Source: an uncultured Leptolyngbyaceae cyanobacterium (lineage in GTDB: Bacteria; Cyanobacteriota; Cyanobacteriia; Leptolyngbyales; Leptolyngbyaceae). From it: a stretch of DNA of 64,000 nucleotides. Below are positions 55,080 to 64,000 of the stretch, piece after piece. The notes under the pieces were generated by a model. The model ran no database searches. It worked only from the letters and a program-made list of their open reading frames with translations, and was not told the DNA's origin. The translations under genes and the position numbers were made by a program. Each line of letters starts with the position of its first letter. Positions within the stretch are counted from its first letter, which is position 1. Location of the stretch: the NCBI GenBank assembly GCA_938023035.1, contig CALIDI010000002.1, forward strand, positions 83,408 through 147,407. The letters run 5' to 3'.

Positions 55080-55805
55080 TTGCCAAAGCCATACACAAGC
55101 ATTCGTTGTTGGCCGAGAGTCCGGCAGGTGGGTAGGTGGGCAGCCCTGGCTTTACTAGGATGTCTGACTCTGGGTGGAGTCACCTCCCTGTTACCACGTC
55201 GCTGGGGGGCGATCGCGCCTGGGGATGATTGCCGCTACACGATCTATGTATCGGGCGGAGCGATGCATACCAGTCTGATTGTGCCAGTCCATAACTCAAC
55301 CTTTGATTGGCGACAGTACCTAAACTGGAGCGATTTAGGGCAGTACTCTACAGATTTTCAGTATCTCCAGTTTGGTTGGGGCGATCGCACCTGGTATATT
55401 GAAACGCCTACATGGAGTGATGCCAACCTACTCAGCGGACTGCGGGCACTCCTTTTACAAAATCCTGCGGCTTTATTTGTCACAGGCCATCCCCAGGTAC
55501 CCCGCCATCCCGGCGAAACCGTGAAATGTGTTCGACTCAGCAAAACCGACTACCAGGCCCTGGTGAAATTCATCGATCACTCCTTTCAGGGACAGTTGAC
55601 CCACAAACAGCGCATTCCAGTGCCACCAGAGCGCTGGGGCGCGTTTTATGAAGCAACGGGTCGCTACTCCCTGCTGCGCACCTGTAACGCTTGGACAGCC
55701 GATGCCCTGCATGCGGCTAACGTAAACACGCCTCTATGGGGTAGCCTGGCTTCTGCTGTGATGCGGCAGATTCGTAACGGTTGTGAGTGTCAGGTACCAG
55801 AGTAA
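55080..55805 (+). CDS. DUF2459 (TIGR02117) family protein
   Basis: 241 aa from a TTG at 55080 chosen because AAGGAG lies six bases upstream. The hydrophobic segment at about 19-36 is a signal or anchor. The DUF2459 blocks are visible: YTIYVSGGAMHTSLIVPV, FQYLQFGWGDRTWYIE and the C-terminal RYSLLRTCNAWTADAL with conserved Cys. The family is often in or near urease or housekeeping loci and its function is not known; a cysteine-peptidase-like fold has been suggested from the C/H pattern, which I offer only as inference. The repeat tail lies 50 bases upstream. Confidence 0.82.
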   Translation: MPKPYTSIRCWPRVRQVGRWAALALLGCLTLGGVTSLLPRRWGAIAPGDDCRYTIYVSGGAMHTSLIVPVHNSTFDWRQYLNWSDLGQYSTDFQYLQFGWGDRTWYIETPTWSDANLLSGLRALLLQNPAALFVTGHPQVPRHPGETVKCVRLSKTDYQALVKFIDHSFQGQLTHKQRIPVPPERWGAFYEATGRYSLLRTCNAWTADALHAANVNTPLWGSLASAVMRQIRNGCECQVPE

Positions 55806-56216
55806 TTATGGCGATTCATGCAATCAACCTGGCCAAGGCAATGTCGGACGAATAGAGCGGTTGCCAGATTGCTCACATCGCAAGTCAGAAAGCCGATCCA
55901 GCATCCAGGTTTGAGTCCTGGGTTTTGTCCTAAGCTATCTGAGCAAAGCTATCGAGCCAACGGTACCTGATTTCAGACCGGGTATAGGGGGAGAACCCCT
56001 AGCTGGGGGCAGCACCTTACAACAGCTTAACCCCGAAGAGACTGAGCCACCTGGCGATCGCTATCGTTGAAACTAGAGGGCACGTCAACGCAGCAACACA
56101 TGATCCCGCCCGCTGCAACCTGAATCGGGCAAACAAAAACCCTGCTCCTTGCTTGAAAGAACAGGGCCATTAGTCATCAAAAGAAAGATTTCAAACCGGC
56201 TCTAAGAGAACCGTGG
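55806..56216. other. Convergent intergenic region with gap2 terminator
   Basis: Apart from the terminator at 56133-56167, I see no gene or RNA. A 5-bp hairpin at 55905-55922 (CCAGG/CCTGG) resembles a T-arm but is rejected as tRNA. Confidence 0.45.
56133..56167 (-). terminator. Rho-independent terminator after gap2
   Basis: On the minus strand CCCTGTTCTTT pairs with AAGGAGCAGGG (11 pairs, some G-U), followed by TTTTTG. It lies 50 bases beyond the gap2 stop. Confidence 0.85.
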
Positions 56217-57230
56217 TCAGGCAACCCATTTTTGGGCAACGACTTCAGCCAAGTCAACAACACGCTGGCTATAGCCCCATTCGTTGTCATACCAGGCAAC
56301 CACCTTCACCATGTCACCCCCCATGACTAGGGTCAAAGCTGCATCGACAATCGAGGACTCGTCTGTACCAGCATGGTCGCTTGACACGAGAGGCAGGTCG
56401 CAGTACTTGATAATGCCTTTCATCGACCCTTCTGCCGCCGATCGCAGCACATCATTCACTTGCTCAGCGATGGTACTCTTTTCAACCTGTACAACCAGAT
56501 CAACCACCGAAACATTTGGTGTGGGTACTCGGAGAGCGATCCCGTTGAGTTTGCCTTGTAGCTCCGGTAACACCAAGGCGACCGCTTTGGCAGCCCCTGT
56601 AGAAGTCGGCACAATGTTAATTGCAGCCGCACGGGCACGGCGCAGGTCACGATGGCTTGCATCCAGTAAGCGCTGGTCGCCGGTATAACTATGGGTGGTC
56701 GTCATCGTCCCCTTAATAATGCCAAAGTTTTCGTGAATCACCTTAGCGATAGGAGCCAGACAATTCGTGGTGCAACTGGCATTACTAATGATGTGATGCT
56801 TGTCGTGCTCGTAAGTGAGGTGATTAACACCAACCACAAAGGTGCCATCATCCCCTTTGCCGGGAGCCGTAATCAAAACCTTTTTGGCTCCAGCATTGAG
56901 ATGCTTACTAGCCCCTTCTCTGCTGGTAAAAACCCCAGTAGATTCGATGACTAAATCAATGTCCCATGCTTTCCAGGGCAGGTTTTCAGGATTGCGATCC
57001 GAAACACACTTGATCGTGTTTCCGTTAACGGTAATGGTGTCGTCACTGGCAGAAATCTCTGCATCAAACTTGCCCAGCATGGAATCGTACTTCAGCAGGT
57101 GAGCGTTTGTTCTGGGATCAGAAGTGTCATTAATCGCCACCACTTGAAAATGGCTGTTTTCTCTGCCCACCCAGCAGCGCATAAAGTTGCGCCCAATTCG
57201 CCCAAATCCGTTAATCGCTACTCTAATCAC
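56217..57230 (-). CDS. gap2: Glyceraldehyde-3-phosphate dehydrogenase (Gap2, photosynthetic type)
   Basis: 337 aa. [20 protein letters not shown] is the NAD(P)-binding start, [16 protein letters not shown] (near 150) contains the catalytic Cys, and the sequence [20 protein letters not shown] is characteristic of Gap2/GapA-B, the cyanobacterial and chloroplast enzyme that uses NADPH in the Calvin cycle. Other blocks are [20 protein letters not shown], and [16 protein letters not shown] near the end. It lacks the CTE regulatory tail of plant GapB. A terminator follows. It is the main carbon-fixation reductase and can also work in gluconeogenesis. Confidence 0.95.
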   Translation of the reverse strand: MIRVAINGFGRIGRNFMRCWVGRENSHFQVVAINDTSDPRTNAHLLKYDSMLGKFDAEISASDDTITVNGNTIKCVSDRNPENLPWKAWDIDLVIESTGVFTSREGASKHLNAGAKKVLITAPGKGDDGTFVVGVNHLTYEHDKHHIISNASCTTNCLAPIAKVIHENFGIIKGTMTTTHSYTGDQRLLDASHRDLRRARAAAINIVPTSTGAAKAVALVLPELQGKLNGIALRVPTPNVSVVDLVVQVEKSTIAEQVNDVLRSAAEGSMKGIIKYCDLPLVSSDHAGTDESSIVDAALTLVMGGDMVKVVAWYDNEWGYSQRVVDLAEVVAQKWVA

Positions 57231-57634
57231 TGCGCCTTGCCCTCTGTCTTACTAAATAAATAAGTACCTGGTAGCCACGAAGATCATAAGCTTGTAGGTG
57301 ATCCCAACGCAATCAATCGATTGTTTTGTGATCGCTGCACCTATCTAAATCAAGACTCTGCTCCTATCTGATGTACCGTGATCACCTTGGCCCAAACGAC
57401 TTCACCGGGAAAACTCCAGGGTCATTGCCAAAAATTCTCCTACAAAGGAGAAGAAAAACATCAAGATTTGTGTTTGCACATCTTGCCCCACAGCCTGGCA
57501 CAGGATGCTGGAGCAGTAAGGTGGGTTTAACAACGGTTGGTTGCCTTGCTTTCAGCCAGATGCCTGGCCAGATCCGGATTAATCTCCAGATTAACCCCTC
57601 GCTTATGACCTAGTACCTGAGTAGGTATTTTAAC
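57231..57634. other. Intergenic region upstream of gap2
   Basis: 404 bases between two minus-strand genes. It must contain the gap2 promoter; an AT-rich stretch TTATTTATTTAGTAAG (minus strand, about 57250-57265) precedes the ATG. An 80-codon plus-strand frame here has no supporting feature. Confidence 0.4.
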
Positions 57635-58225
57635 TCATTTGGTGTATAGTTCCTTCATTTCAATATAAAGTCGCACGGCCTCTGGTACGAGGTATCGAAT
57701 CGATCGCCCTTGCCGTAAGCGATCGCGCACCAAGCTAGAAGAAACCTCAATTTCCGGCATTTCCAGCTTTTCCCAGTGCCAGGGAAGGGGTGCTGGCAAG
57801 GATAACGAACCATTTCCAGTTTGATGCGATCGGGGGGCAATCAGCCAGGTGCAATGACGGGCTAATGCTTCAACCTGATACCAGCGGGGCAAAGATGGGA
57901 GTGCATCGGCTCCTAAAATCCAATACCAGCGCGTTTGCGGGTAGAGTGGCTGTAGATTTTCCAGAGTGCCAATTGCATAGGACTTTCCTGTTTGCTGCTG
58001 GTCAATATCTGAGACAACAAAAGCGGGGTGATCGGCGATCGCCCGGCGCACCATCTCCAGACGATGCTCAAATGCTACAGGGGCTAGTCCCTTGTGGGGC
58101 GGATAGGCCGCTGGCACCCAAATAACCTGTTCTAGCGAAAATTGATCTCGGGCCGTTTCAGCGACGCAAAGATGCCCCCAGTGCACTGGGTTAAACGTGC
58201 CCCCAAAAATTGCCCTGTTTTGCAC
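57635..58225 (-). CDS. nadD: Nicotinate-nucleotide adenylyltransferase
   Basis: 196 aa. The nucleotidyltransferase signature GGTFNPVHWGHL is at residues 8-19, with VPAAYPPHKGLAPVAFEHRL, ILGADALPSLPRWYQ and the second ATP motif EVSSSLVRDRLRQGRSIRYL, followed by VPEAVRLYI, typical of bacterial NadD. It joins ATP and nicotinate mononucleotide in NAD synthesis. A HIP1 copy lies nearby; upstream is the ParM-like locus on the opposite strand. Confidence 0.93.
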   Translation of the reverse strand: MQNRAIFGGTFNPVHWGHLCVAETARDQFSLEQVIWVPAAYPPHKGLAPVAFEHRLEMVRRAIADHPAFVVSDIDQQQTGKSYAIGTLENLQPLYPQTRWYWILGADALPSLPRWYQVEALARHCTWLIAPRSHQTGNGSLSLPAPLPWHWEKLEMPEIEVSSSLVRDRLRQGRSIRYLVPEAVRLYIEMKELYTK

Positions 58226-58657
58226 AAGCCCTCACCCAACGCCAAGATCATCCTTACCAGCAGAATTTTAATTGAATCAACTCGCTAATTTCTGTAAGAA
58301 TCGGCAGGGCGAGTGCACGATAGGCCACAACCTGCCGTACCTGAAAACTAGCTGAAACCGTGCCTAATTTGTCATTTTGTCAACTTCATGGGGGTTTAAC
58401 TTCTAAGTGAAGAGTTGAAGGCGATCGCGTGGACGGGCGATCGCAGCGTCGTTCGCTGAACGCTGTTCTTCCTGGTGGTTTTCCCAAAGAGAGAACGCCA
58501 GCCAGTCACTTCACTAGCCTGGCGCGCTTCCAAGCCCCACATCAGAAGCAATGCTTCCAGAAACTTTATATCGCTATCACCGGGTTGCTGAGTCCATCCG
58601 AGATAAAAGGGGGGGAGAGTCGCCCTAATCTCCATCGGGTAGCAATGACTATCCGTG
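58226..58657. other. Intergenic region between divergent nadD and parM-like genes
   Basis: No gene supported. It carries a GGCGATCGCG HIP1-like site near 58420 and the upstream region of nadD. The organised repeats begin only at 58658. Confidence 0.35.
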
Positions 58658-58792
58658 CTTCTTTACAAAGCTTCTTTACAAAAAACAGTTGTCAGCTCAA
58701 AGAAGTTGCATTAGTATTTAGTACATAAGTACTAATGGGGATGAATGACCACCTTTGGGGACAACTCCACTCTGAGATTAGCACATATGTCC
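58658..58792. repeat. Iterated sites upstream of parM-like gene (candidate centromere/operator)
   Basis: Two tandem 13-mers CTTCTTTACAAAG and CTTCTTTACAAAA at 58658-58683. Then TTAGTA at 58711, TTAGTA at 58718, and its inverse TACTAA at 58730. TTAGTACATAAGTAC at 58718-58732 recurs as TTAGCACATATGTCC at 58778-58792, exactly 60 bases downstream. ParMRC loci have a centromere of direct repeats in front of parM where ParR binds and represses; this arrangement fits, but binding is inference. Confidence 0.55.
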
Positions 58793-58816
58793 TATAGATG
58801 GAACTGAGGAAGACGA

Positions 58817-59845
58817 ATGGTTACAGCAGCACGACAGCCTCGCACAAAAAAAGCCGCCCCGTCCCCTAGCGTGACGACGACCTATCGCACCTTAGCTTTG
58901 GACGCTGGCAACTACGACCTCAAATTTTGGGATGGCAACGGCCATCCTAAGGCAATCCGTTCGGTGCGCTATCAACTCCCTGCTGGGCGCGATGCTGTGC
59001 GCTATTCAGAGGCGTCGCCCCTGATTGAGCTACCCAGCGGTGGGCGTTACCACTTTGGCGCACAAGCCTACAAATATCGCCGTCAGCAGCAAACGGTTGT
59101 CGAGAACAAAGTTGAACTCTCCCGAATTCATCTCTATGCCTGCCTTGAGCCATGGGATGGGGCAACAGAGTTTTCGCTGCATGTTTATGCTAGTACGCCT
59201 GAACTAGGGAAAAATGCAGAAGCTATCAAGCAGCAACTGTTAGGCATCCATGAGTTTCAACGCAATGGGTTGGAGTATCGCGTCAATGTCGAGCACGTAG
59301 AAATTGAGCGAGAAGGCATGGGGGCCTACCGCTATGCTCAGCGCTTGAATCTTATTCCTGCGACGGGTTACACCATCGTCATTGACATTGGCGGTGGCAC
59401 CTGGCTCACACGACTGGTCGATGAAGAAGGAGAGGTGATTGATGAAAATGTGATGGATCGGGGCGGAGCCTATGAGTTAGCCACATCTATTAGCTTTGAT
59501 CGGCGCTTAACCGATGTGCTGGGTACGACAGCGGATCCTAGTCTGGTGATGGATGGGTTTCGGAATGAACATCGCTATGCCGATACGGGGCTGACCTGGC
59601 AGCCTTGGCTAGAGGAATATCTAGATCCCTGGTTTAAGGGCATTTTTCAAACGGTGCGATCGCAATACACTCCCTATATGGCTAGGGTTACCCGGTTTCT
59701 TGTCACAGGTGGTAGTACCCACCTGATCTCAGAGCGCTTGGCCAATAAGCCGTTATTTGCAGTGATGGGCGATCCTCAGTTTGCCAATGTACGTGGCTTG
59801 TATCCCTTACCCGATGGAGCGCAATTATGTATGACAACAAAGTAA
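58817..59845 (+). CDS. ParM/StbA family actin-like ATPase
   Basis: 342 aa. The actin-fold blocks are TLALDAGNYDLKFWDG (phosphate 1, residues 26-40), TIVIDIGGGTWLTRLVDEEG (phosphate 2, near 190) and RFLVTGGSTHLISERL (adenosine motif, near 295). The overall size and the divergence from MreB and FtsA put it in the ParM/StbA group that forms filaments to separate DNA copies. The first 22 residues are basic and low complexity. AGGAAG precedes the ATG at 58817. Its last 19 bases overlap the next gene, a ribbon-helix-helix protein, matching a parM-parR order. Confidence 0.87.
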   Translation: MVTAARQPRTKKAAPSPSVTTTYRTLALDAGNYDLKFWDGNGHPKAIRSVRYQLPAGRDAVRYSEASPLIELPSGGRYHFGAQAYKYRRQQQTVVENKVELSRIHLYACLEPWDGATEFSLHVYASTPELGKNAEAIKQQLLGIHEFQRNGLEYRVNVEHVEIEREGMGAYRYAQRLNLIPATGYTIVIDIGGGTWLTRLVDEEGEVIDENVMDRGGAYELATSISFDRRLTDVLGTTADPSLVMDGFRNEHRYADTGLTWQPWLEEYLDPWFKGIFQTVRSQYTPYMARVTRFLVTGGSTHLISERLANKPLFAVMGDPQFANVRGLYPLPDGAQLCMTTK

Positions 59846-60081
59846 GGCTCAGCCCAGATGTGCTGGAAAAAGCTCAGGCGATCGCCCAAGAATGGGGCTT
59901 AAAGAATGCTAGAGCCGCCGTAGAAGCAGTGTTTCGTCGCCATGCCGACGAGTTTCTGCAACCCTCTGGCGCGCCTCGTTTTATACCTGCCAATACGATT
60001 CGTGAGCGACATCCCAACTTACCGGATACGGCCTCGTCCTGTGAAGCTCTGGCAGCCCTCGACGAAGTGTTAGGTCTGTAG
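59827..60081 (+). CDS. Ribbon-helix-helix (ParR/CopG-like) DNA-binding protein
   Basis: 84 aa. MYDNKVRLSPDVLEKAQAIA begins with a short strand KVRLS followed by helix PDVLEKAQAIAQEWGL, a turn at KN, and helix ARAAVEAVFRRHADEFL. This is the strand-helix-turn-helix order of ribbon-helix-helix proteins. The C-terminal 40 residues are acidic and could bind ParM, as in ParR. It overlaps the parM-like gene by 19 bases, so they should be translated together. The assignment as ParR rests on context and predicted structure only. Confidence 0.65.
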   Translation: MYDNKVRLSPDVLEKAQAIAQEWGLKNARAAVEAVFRRHADEFLQPSGAPRFIPANTIRERHPNLPDTASSCEALAALDEVLGL

Positions 60082-61426
60082 CGTTTTGAAGCCGAGTCAT
60101 ATTGCTTCTGCTCGGCTGCATGATTGCTCGCTCTAGAGCCTCTCTGAGCCACCTTCACGGTAAGACAGCCACCTCTCGACTGAGAATCGCTGGAATTAAA
60201 CGTTCTTGCCCAATCTATTGCACGGTGGGGGGTAGACCCTTTGGGGTCAGGGGAATGGAGGATAGGGAGGTTGTGCCCCAGTCTGGGGTTCCTTCCTGCA
60301 CTCTGTTCTCAATCCGGTGGTGATGATTTTTCTCATATGAAACAATAGAGCGAATGCTCACGAAAGCGAGTTCTCACAAGCGATTGCCAGTTAGCACAAA
60401 TGGTGCCCAGTAGTAGGGATGAGAAAAGTCTGTAGCAGTTCGGTGTTCGGGCGCTCGCTGCGGCGGCAGAAGATCGGAACGCTGGGGAGCGTCTTTGCCA
60501 GTAATTTTGCCCTGCAACAGGCTGAGTTGTGCTTGACGCAACGCTTCAGTCTTGGTCATGGGTTGTTGCAGGCGATCGCTTGCCAGGTTTTTGTAAAACT
60601 GTTGCATCAGTAGGCTGGTACTGGCATCATTCACTGCCCAGAGTGACGCTAATACCGATTTGGCTCCCCGATAGAGAAAGTAACCGCTGATGCCAGAGAT
60701 TTCCGTACCATCCTGGGCCAAGCCACTGACCCCCGTTTCGCAGGCACTCAGCACAACTAGGTGGGTGCTGGTGAGTTGGGTTAGACTGGCAATTTCGGTA
60801 ATGGGGAGGCGATCGCCATTTCCCAACAGCAGGAAGGAGGCAGTGATTGTTTTAGGGTTAAAGCTGCCATGGGTGGCAATGTGAAGGATGCGATAGTGAT
60901 CTAGATTATTGCGCAGAGTATTGGCTGTGAAAGCCCCATCGAGCCGGATTTGACCAGGATAAATTCCCTGATTACCGCCATTGCGGACGATGGCACTTAA
61001 CTCTGCGGGCACATTGGGCAGGGGGGCAAAGCCGGGAAAGGCATGGGAAGTACCCAGGGCAAGGACGGTTGGTAATTCGCCCTTAGGAGAGAGGCGATCG
61101 CCCATATCGCTGTCGGTGGTAATGAGGTTTGACACCGCGTAGCGCTGAGCCAAGTATTGCTCACCATCAAACAGAGCGGCTACCGGAACGTAACGCGTGA
61201 CATGATCAAGGGAAAAAATCAAGCTTTGTTTGGGATTTTTGGCTAGCTCGGCTTGCAATTGGGTTGGCAGCAGCCATTTATGGATCTGGTTACTGGTTGC
61301 CTTGAGCGCATTCAAATCACTTGAGGGAGAGCCAAGCTGGTCACGGAACTGTTGTACGGTAACCGTTAGTCGTGCTTGCGTCACATTTGGAACCTGAACG
61401 GCGATCGGGGTTGCATTGGCTGCTGT

Positions 61427-61429
61427 CTA
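61427..61429 (-). other. In-frame TAG codon interrupting the TPR-CHAT gene
   Basis: The minus strand reads GGTACTGTAGACAGC: codons GTA CTG TAG ACA. Changing A to G gives TGG, restoring the family-like order Trp-Val-Leu-Trp-Thr. Frame is unchanged on both sides. Confidence 0.85.
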
Positions 61430-61939
61430 CAGTACCCAGAGCTTGTCTCCAACGACCAGGTTTTGAATGAACAGGGCATCTGGTTTTGCCTGCAAAATTG
61501 CCTGGGGGTTACCAATGTTACTAGAGGTATAGTTGCTGTCTTGCACAATCCGATCGCGGTTTTGTCGCAGCGGTTGCCCCAGAGCAGTCAGCGTTGTGGG
61601 GGTTAAGGAGTCGTGGGCGATCGCGGCCTCAAACCCCTGAAAGGCAGTAGTTTCTAGGGGATGGAAGGGCAACTGAATCGGATCTGCACTAGCCTCATCC
61701 TCACCATAGCTTTGGATTTCTTGAACCTTTAGCAGCTCTAAAATAGCCTGGGCTTCACGAATTCGGCCTTGGGCGAGCAACAAATCGGCTAGCCTGCGAT
61801 AGGTTCCAGCGACTGAGCTGGTGTAGATTTCCTGCAATTCTCGAGGGAGTTTTTTGATTTCTTTACGAATTGATTCGCTGACGTTAACAGATTGTTTATA
61901 AAAGATGATGGATAAGTCAGGTTGGTTTTGCTTTTGGAG

Positions 61940-63379
61940 GGTTAGACCCAGATTGCTGAGGGCAATTCTTTCACCATCTCGGTTTTTAATTTTTCGAGCA
62001 ATGTCTAACCCCAACTTGTGGTAGTTGATCGCTTTTGCATAATTTCCTTGCTCACTATACAAATTTCCTAAAAACCCTAAGGTTTTTCCCTCACCCCGAC
62101 GATCGCTCACTTCCCGCGCGATCGCTAAACTAGACTCGTAGTGTTGAATCGCTTCGTCATATTTTCCCTGAGCTTCGTAGACATTTCCTAAATATCCTAG
62201 AGATTTTCCCTGTCCTCGGCGATCGTTAATAGCCTGGGCAATCTCCAAACTGGCTTGATGATATTCAATCGCTTGATTGTAGTAACCCAGATCGTAGTAG
62301 ACGTTTCCCAGATATCCACGAGATTTCGCTTCATTCAGTCTATCCCTGATTTTGACTGAAATCGCTAAACTCTGCTGATAATAATCAATCGATTTATCAT
62401 AGTCTCCCAAAGTGCGATAGACTAATCCTAAAAATCCTAAAGATTGTCCTTCACCCCGTATTTCTTTAATCTCACGAGTAATCGCTAAACGGCGTTCATG
62501 ATATTCAATTGCCTTTGCGTAGTTACCTAATGCTCGATAGGCATTTCCCAGGTTACCCATGGCATTCCCTTCGCCTTGACGATCGTTAATGGCCTGAGCG
62601 ATCGCCAACCGCTGCTGATGATAGTCAATGGCTTTTGTGTAGTCGCCCTGGGCATAGTAATTCATCCCCAGGTTGCCTAGGGCAGACCCTTCGCCTCGAC
62701 GGTCGCCAATTTTACGGGTAATCGCCAGACTCTGCTTATGGTACTCAATCGCTTCTGCATACCGACCACGCCCACGATAGACCACCCCCAAGTTAATCAG
62801 AGACTCACCTTCGCCGCGGCTATCGCCAATTTCCTGGGCAATGCTTAAACTCTTGCGATGCGATTCCAGCGCTCGGTCATAGCGACCAACAGATTCATAC
62901 GCCTTTCCCAGGCTTCTCAGAGTTGCGGCTTCGCCCCGGCGATCGCCCACATCCCAGGCAATCCGCAAGCTCTCCATGTAAAGCGCAATGGCTTTGTCTG
63001 CATCGCCCAAAGCAAGATACGCAGTCCCCAGATTTCCGCGTGTGCGGCCTTCGCCCTGGCGATCGCGGGTTTCCAGTTGAATGGCCAGGCTTTGTTCATA
63101 ATAAGTAACGGCTTTTTCGTAATCTCCCAGGGCCAGATACACGGTGCCAAGATGACCGACAGCCTGCCCTTCATTGAAACGATCTTTGATTTGACGGGCG
63201 ATCGCTAAACTCTGCTCGTGATAGGCGATGGCCTTGTCATACTGGGCTAGGGCTTCATAACTATTTCCTATTGCCATCAGCGCGGTGGCAACCCCATTGA
63301 GCTGGTTCCGCTGTTGATACACCTGGCGTGCGCGTTCATAATAACCGATTGCTTTTTCATACTGAGCCAGAGCCTCGTA
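61940..63379 (-). repeat. Array of twelve 120-bp TPR-coding repeats
   Basis: Twelve consecutive 40-codon units, each beginning Y-x-x-x-G/A-x-Y-x-K/E-A and containing DRRGEG or a variant, run without any length change. They make the TPR part of the TPR-CHAT gene. Constant unit length over 1440 bases suggests expansion by unequal exchange. Confidence 0.9.
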
Positions 63380-63631
63380 GCCATTTCCCGCTGCCATCAG
63401 CGCGTCGGCATCCCCATCTTGATCCGGCACTTTTTGAAAGCTCGCTTGGGCTTGCGGTTCTCCTGGCTCTAACCATCGATCAGCAGCGGCTTTGGGGGAC
63501 GCTGGTGCCGGGTCTACAGGCACTGTAGATGACAGACCTGCTATGGTTGTGAGTGGCGCTAGTCCAACGATGAACCCCGCTGAAACAACAGACTGTATGA
63601 CGCAAGGCGCGATTGCCCTTTTATGGCCCAT

Positions 63632-64000
63632 CTGCTGATCTCTCCTGTGAATGCTTGCTTAGTACTAACTCCAGCGAGACTGAGCATATGCAGATTTCCA
63701 GTGATTGACAATCGCGCTTTCCTAGCCAGGTTCATCCATTAGGCAACCCATTAGGCCGTTGAATCATTACCAAAAACCCTCAAAGAGTCTGCTTTGATAG
63801 CAGCGAGCTTTCACAAATATGGTGACGTTGATACCGAAGGAATCCCGAAACCCACGAGTAGACTGAGGCGTCAGGCTAGTGACCCTCACCTCTATAGTAG
63901 AGAGCAGGAGCTAGGGGATAAGGGTGGCTCAGGCTAGTCTAGAAACTTCTGCCTTGCTGTATTAGTTGTTCTCGCCGTCTTGATTGTTGTTGAAGGAGGG
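63632..64000. other. Intergenic sequence to the window end
   Basis: It contains the repeat copy at 63902-63961 and the upstream region of the TPR-CHAT gene. AGAGGA lies about a dozen bases before its ATG on the minus strand. No gene seen. Confidence 0.4.
63902..63961. repeat. Dispersed repeat, copy near 63.9 kb
   Basis: It aligns gaplessly over 60 bases with the reverse complement of 28401-28460 (50 of 60 identical by hand count). Core parts are GAGCAGGAGCTAGG and CTAGAAACTTCTGCC. Confidence 0.8.

Larger units (their letters stand above)
60374..63631 (-). pseudogene. TPR-CHAT protease gene split by an in-frame TAG
   Basis: A single reading frame of 1085 residues with one internal TAG at 61429-61427. 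Residues 1-30 form a signal peptide. Twelve 40-residue TPRs (about 85-564) follow, then a linker containing EIQSYGEDEASADPIQ. After the TAG the frame continues TAANATPIAVQVPNV and into a CHAT domain with His in ILHIATHGSF and Cys in VVLSACETG. The codon before is VL and family members have WVLW, so TGG to TAG by one base is the simplest explanation. As read, the TPR part ends at 734 residues, and a 336-codon CHAT frame could start at GTG 61384. It may be a pseudogene, a suppressed stop or a split system. Confidence 0.85.

Noticed and set aside
55905..55930. T-arm-like hairpin CCAGG-TTTGAGT-CCTGG as part of a tRNA
   Set aside because: The loop lacks the invariant TTC, and no acceptor, D or anticodon arms fit around it.
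61376..61429. Frameshift between the TPR and CHAT parts
   Set aside because: The two parts are in the same frame; the break is a single TAG, not an insertion or deletion.
61940..63379. Regular repeats as a CRISPR array
   Set aside because: The 120-bp units are coding TPRs with no short conserved repeat and variable spacer pattern.

Overview
The window looks like chromosomal DNA of a cyanobacterium. Evidence seen directly: very frequent HIP1 octamers (GCGATCGC and GGCGATCGCC), mid-range GC, and many cyanobacterial gene types, including a Gap2-type photosynthetic GAPDH, a DUF3181 protein, a Gdt1/Mnx-type manganese exporter under a yybP-ykoY riboswitch, a plant NAP14-like ABC ATPase, and several small proteins that I recognise only as cyanobacterial conserved hypotheticals. 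No rRNA, tRNA, CRISPR array, transposase or phage gene was found.

Layout. 1-2690: exbD (cut by the window edge) and exbB, divergent from a TonB-like gene, forming an energy-transduction set. 2865-9021: housekeeping genes (lipA-gpsA, cysK), a GT-C membrane glycosyltransferase and two hypotheticals. 9368-13974: a membrane-anchored hypothetical, a Ser/Thr kinase fused to a ligand-binding domain, and a small exported protein. 14926-24322: succinate dehydrogenase flavoprotein, Hsp20 and DnaK, a YdcF-like protein and unknowns. 24470-28288: ubiD and mnmG. 28651-33653: signalling genes (GAF/HD-GYP, a stand-alone cyclic-nucleotide-binding domain, an FHA-PrsW fusion). 33864-39861: def, peptidoglycan-binding, ABC ATPase, TPR, DUF3181 and mnx with its Mn2+ riboswitch. 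40247-51423: a nine-gene, single-strand surface-polysaccharide locus (five glycosyltransferases, a flippase, a mutase-like flavoenzyme, a polytopic membrane protein and an HD-like protein). 51424-53225: a 1.8 kb gene-free AT-rich stretch. 53226-58225: a coiled-coil protein, a DUF2459 protein, gap2 and nadD. 58658-60081: a ParM-like actin gene overlapping a ribbon-helix-helix gene, with iterated sites upstream, resembling a ParMRC segregation module. 60374-63631: a 12-repeat TPR-CHAT protease gene interrupted by one in-frame TAG where relatives are expected to carry Trp.

Threaded through the spacers are at least four related families of dispersed, partly palindromic 60-200 bp repeats (near 7.9, 17.6, 21.5, 26.0, 28.4, 31.2, 35.0, 36.0, 39.2, 52.6, 55.0 and 63.9 kb). 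They account for many otherwise unexplained intergenic stretches. The strongest candidates for further work are the TAG-split TPR-CHAT gene, the ParMR-like module with its repeats, the riboswitch with two mutually exclusive downstream hairpins, and the repeat families. All family assignments come from reading the translated sequences and remembered family features; no database search was run.
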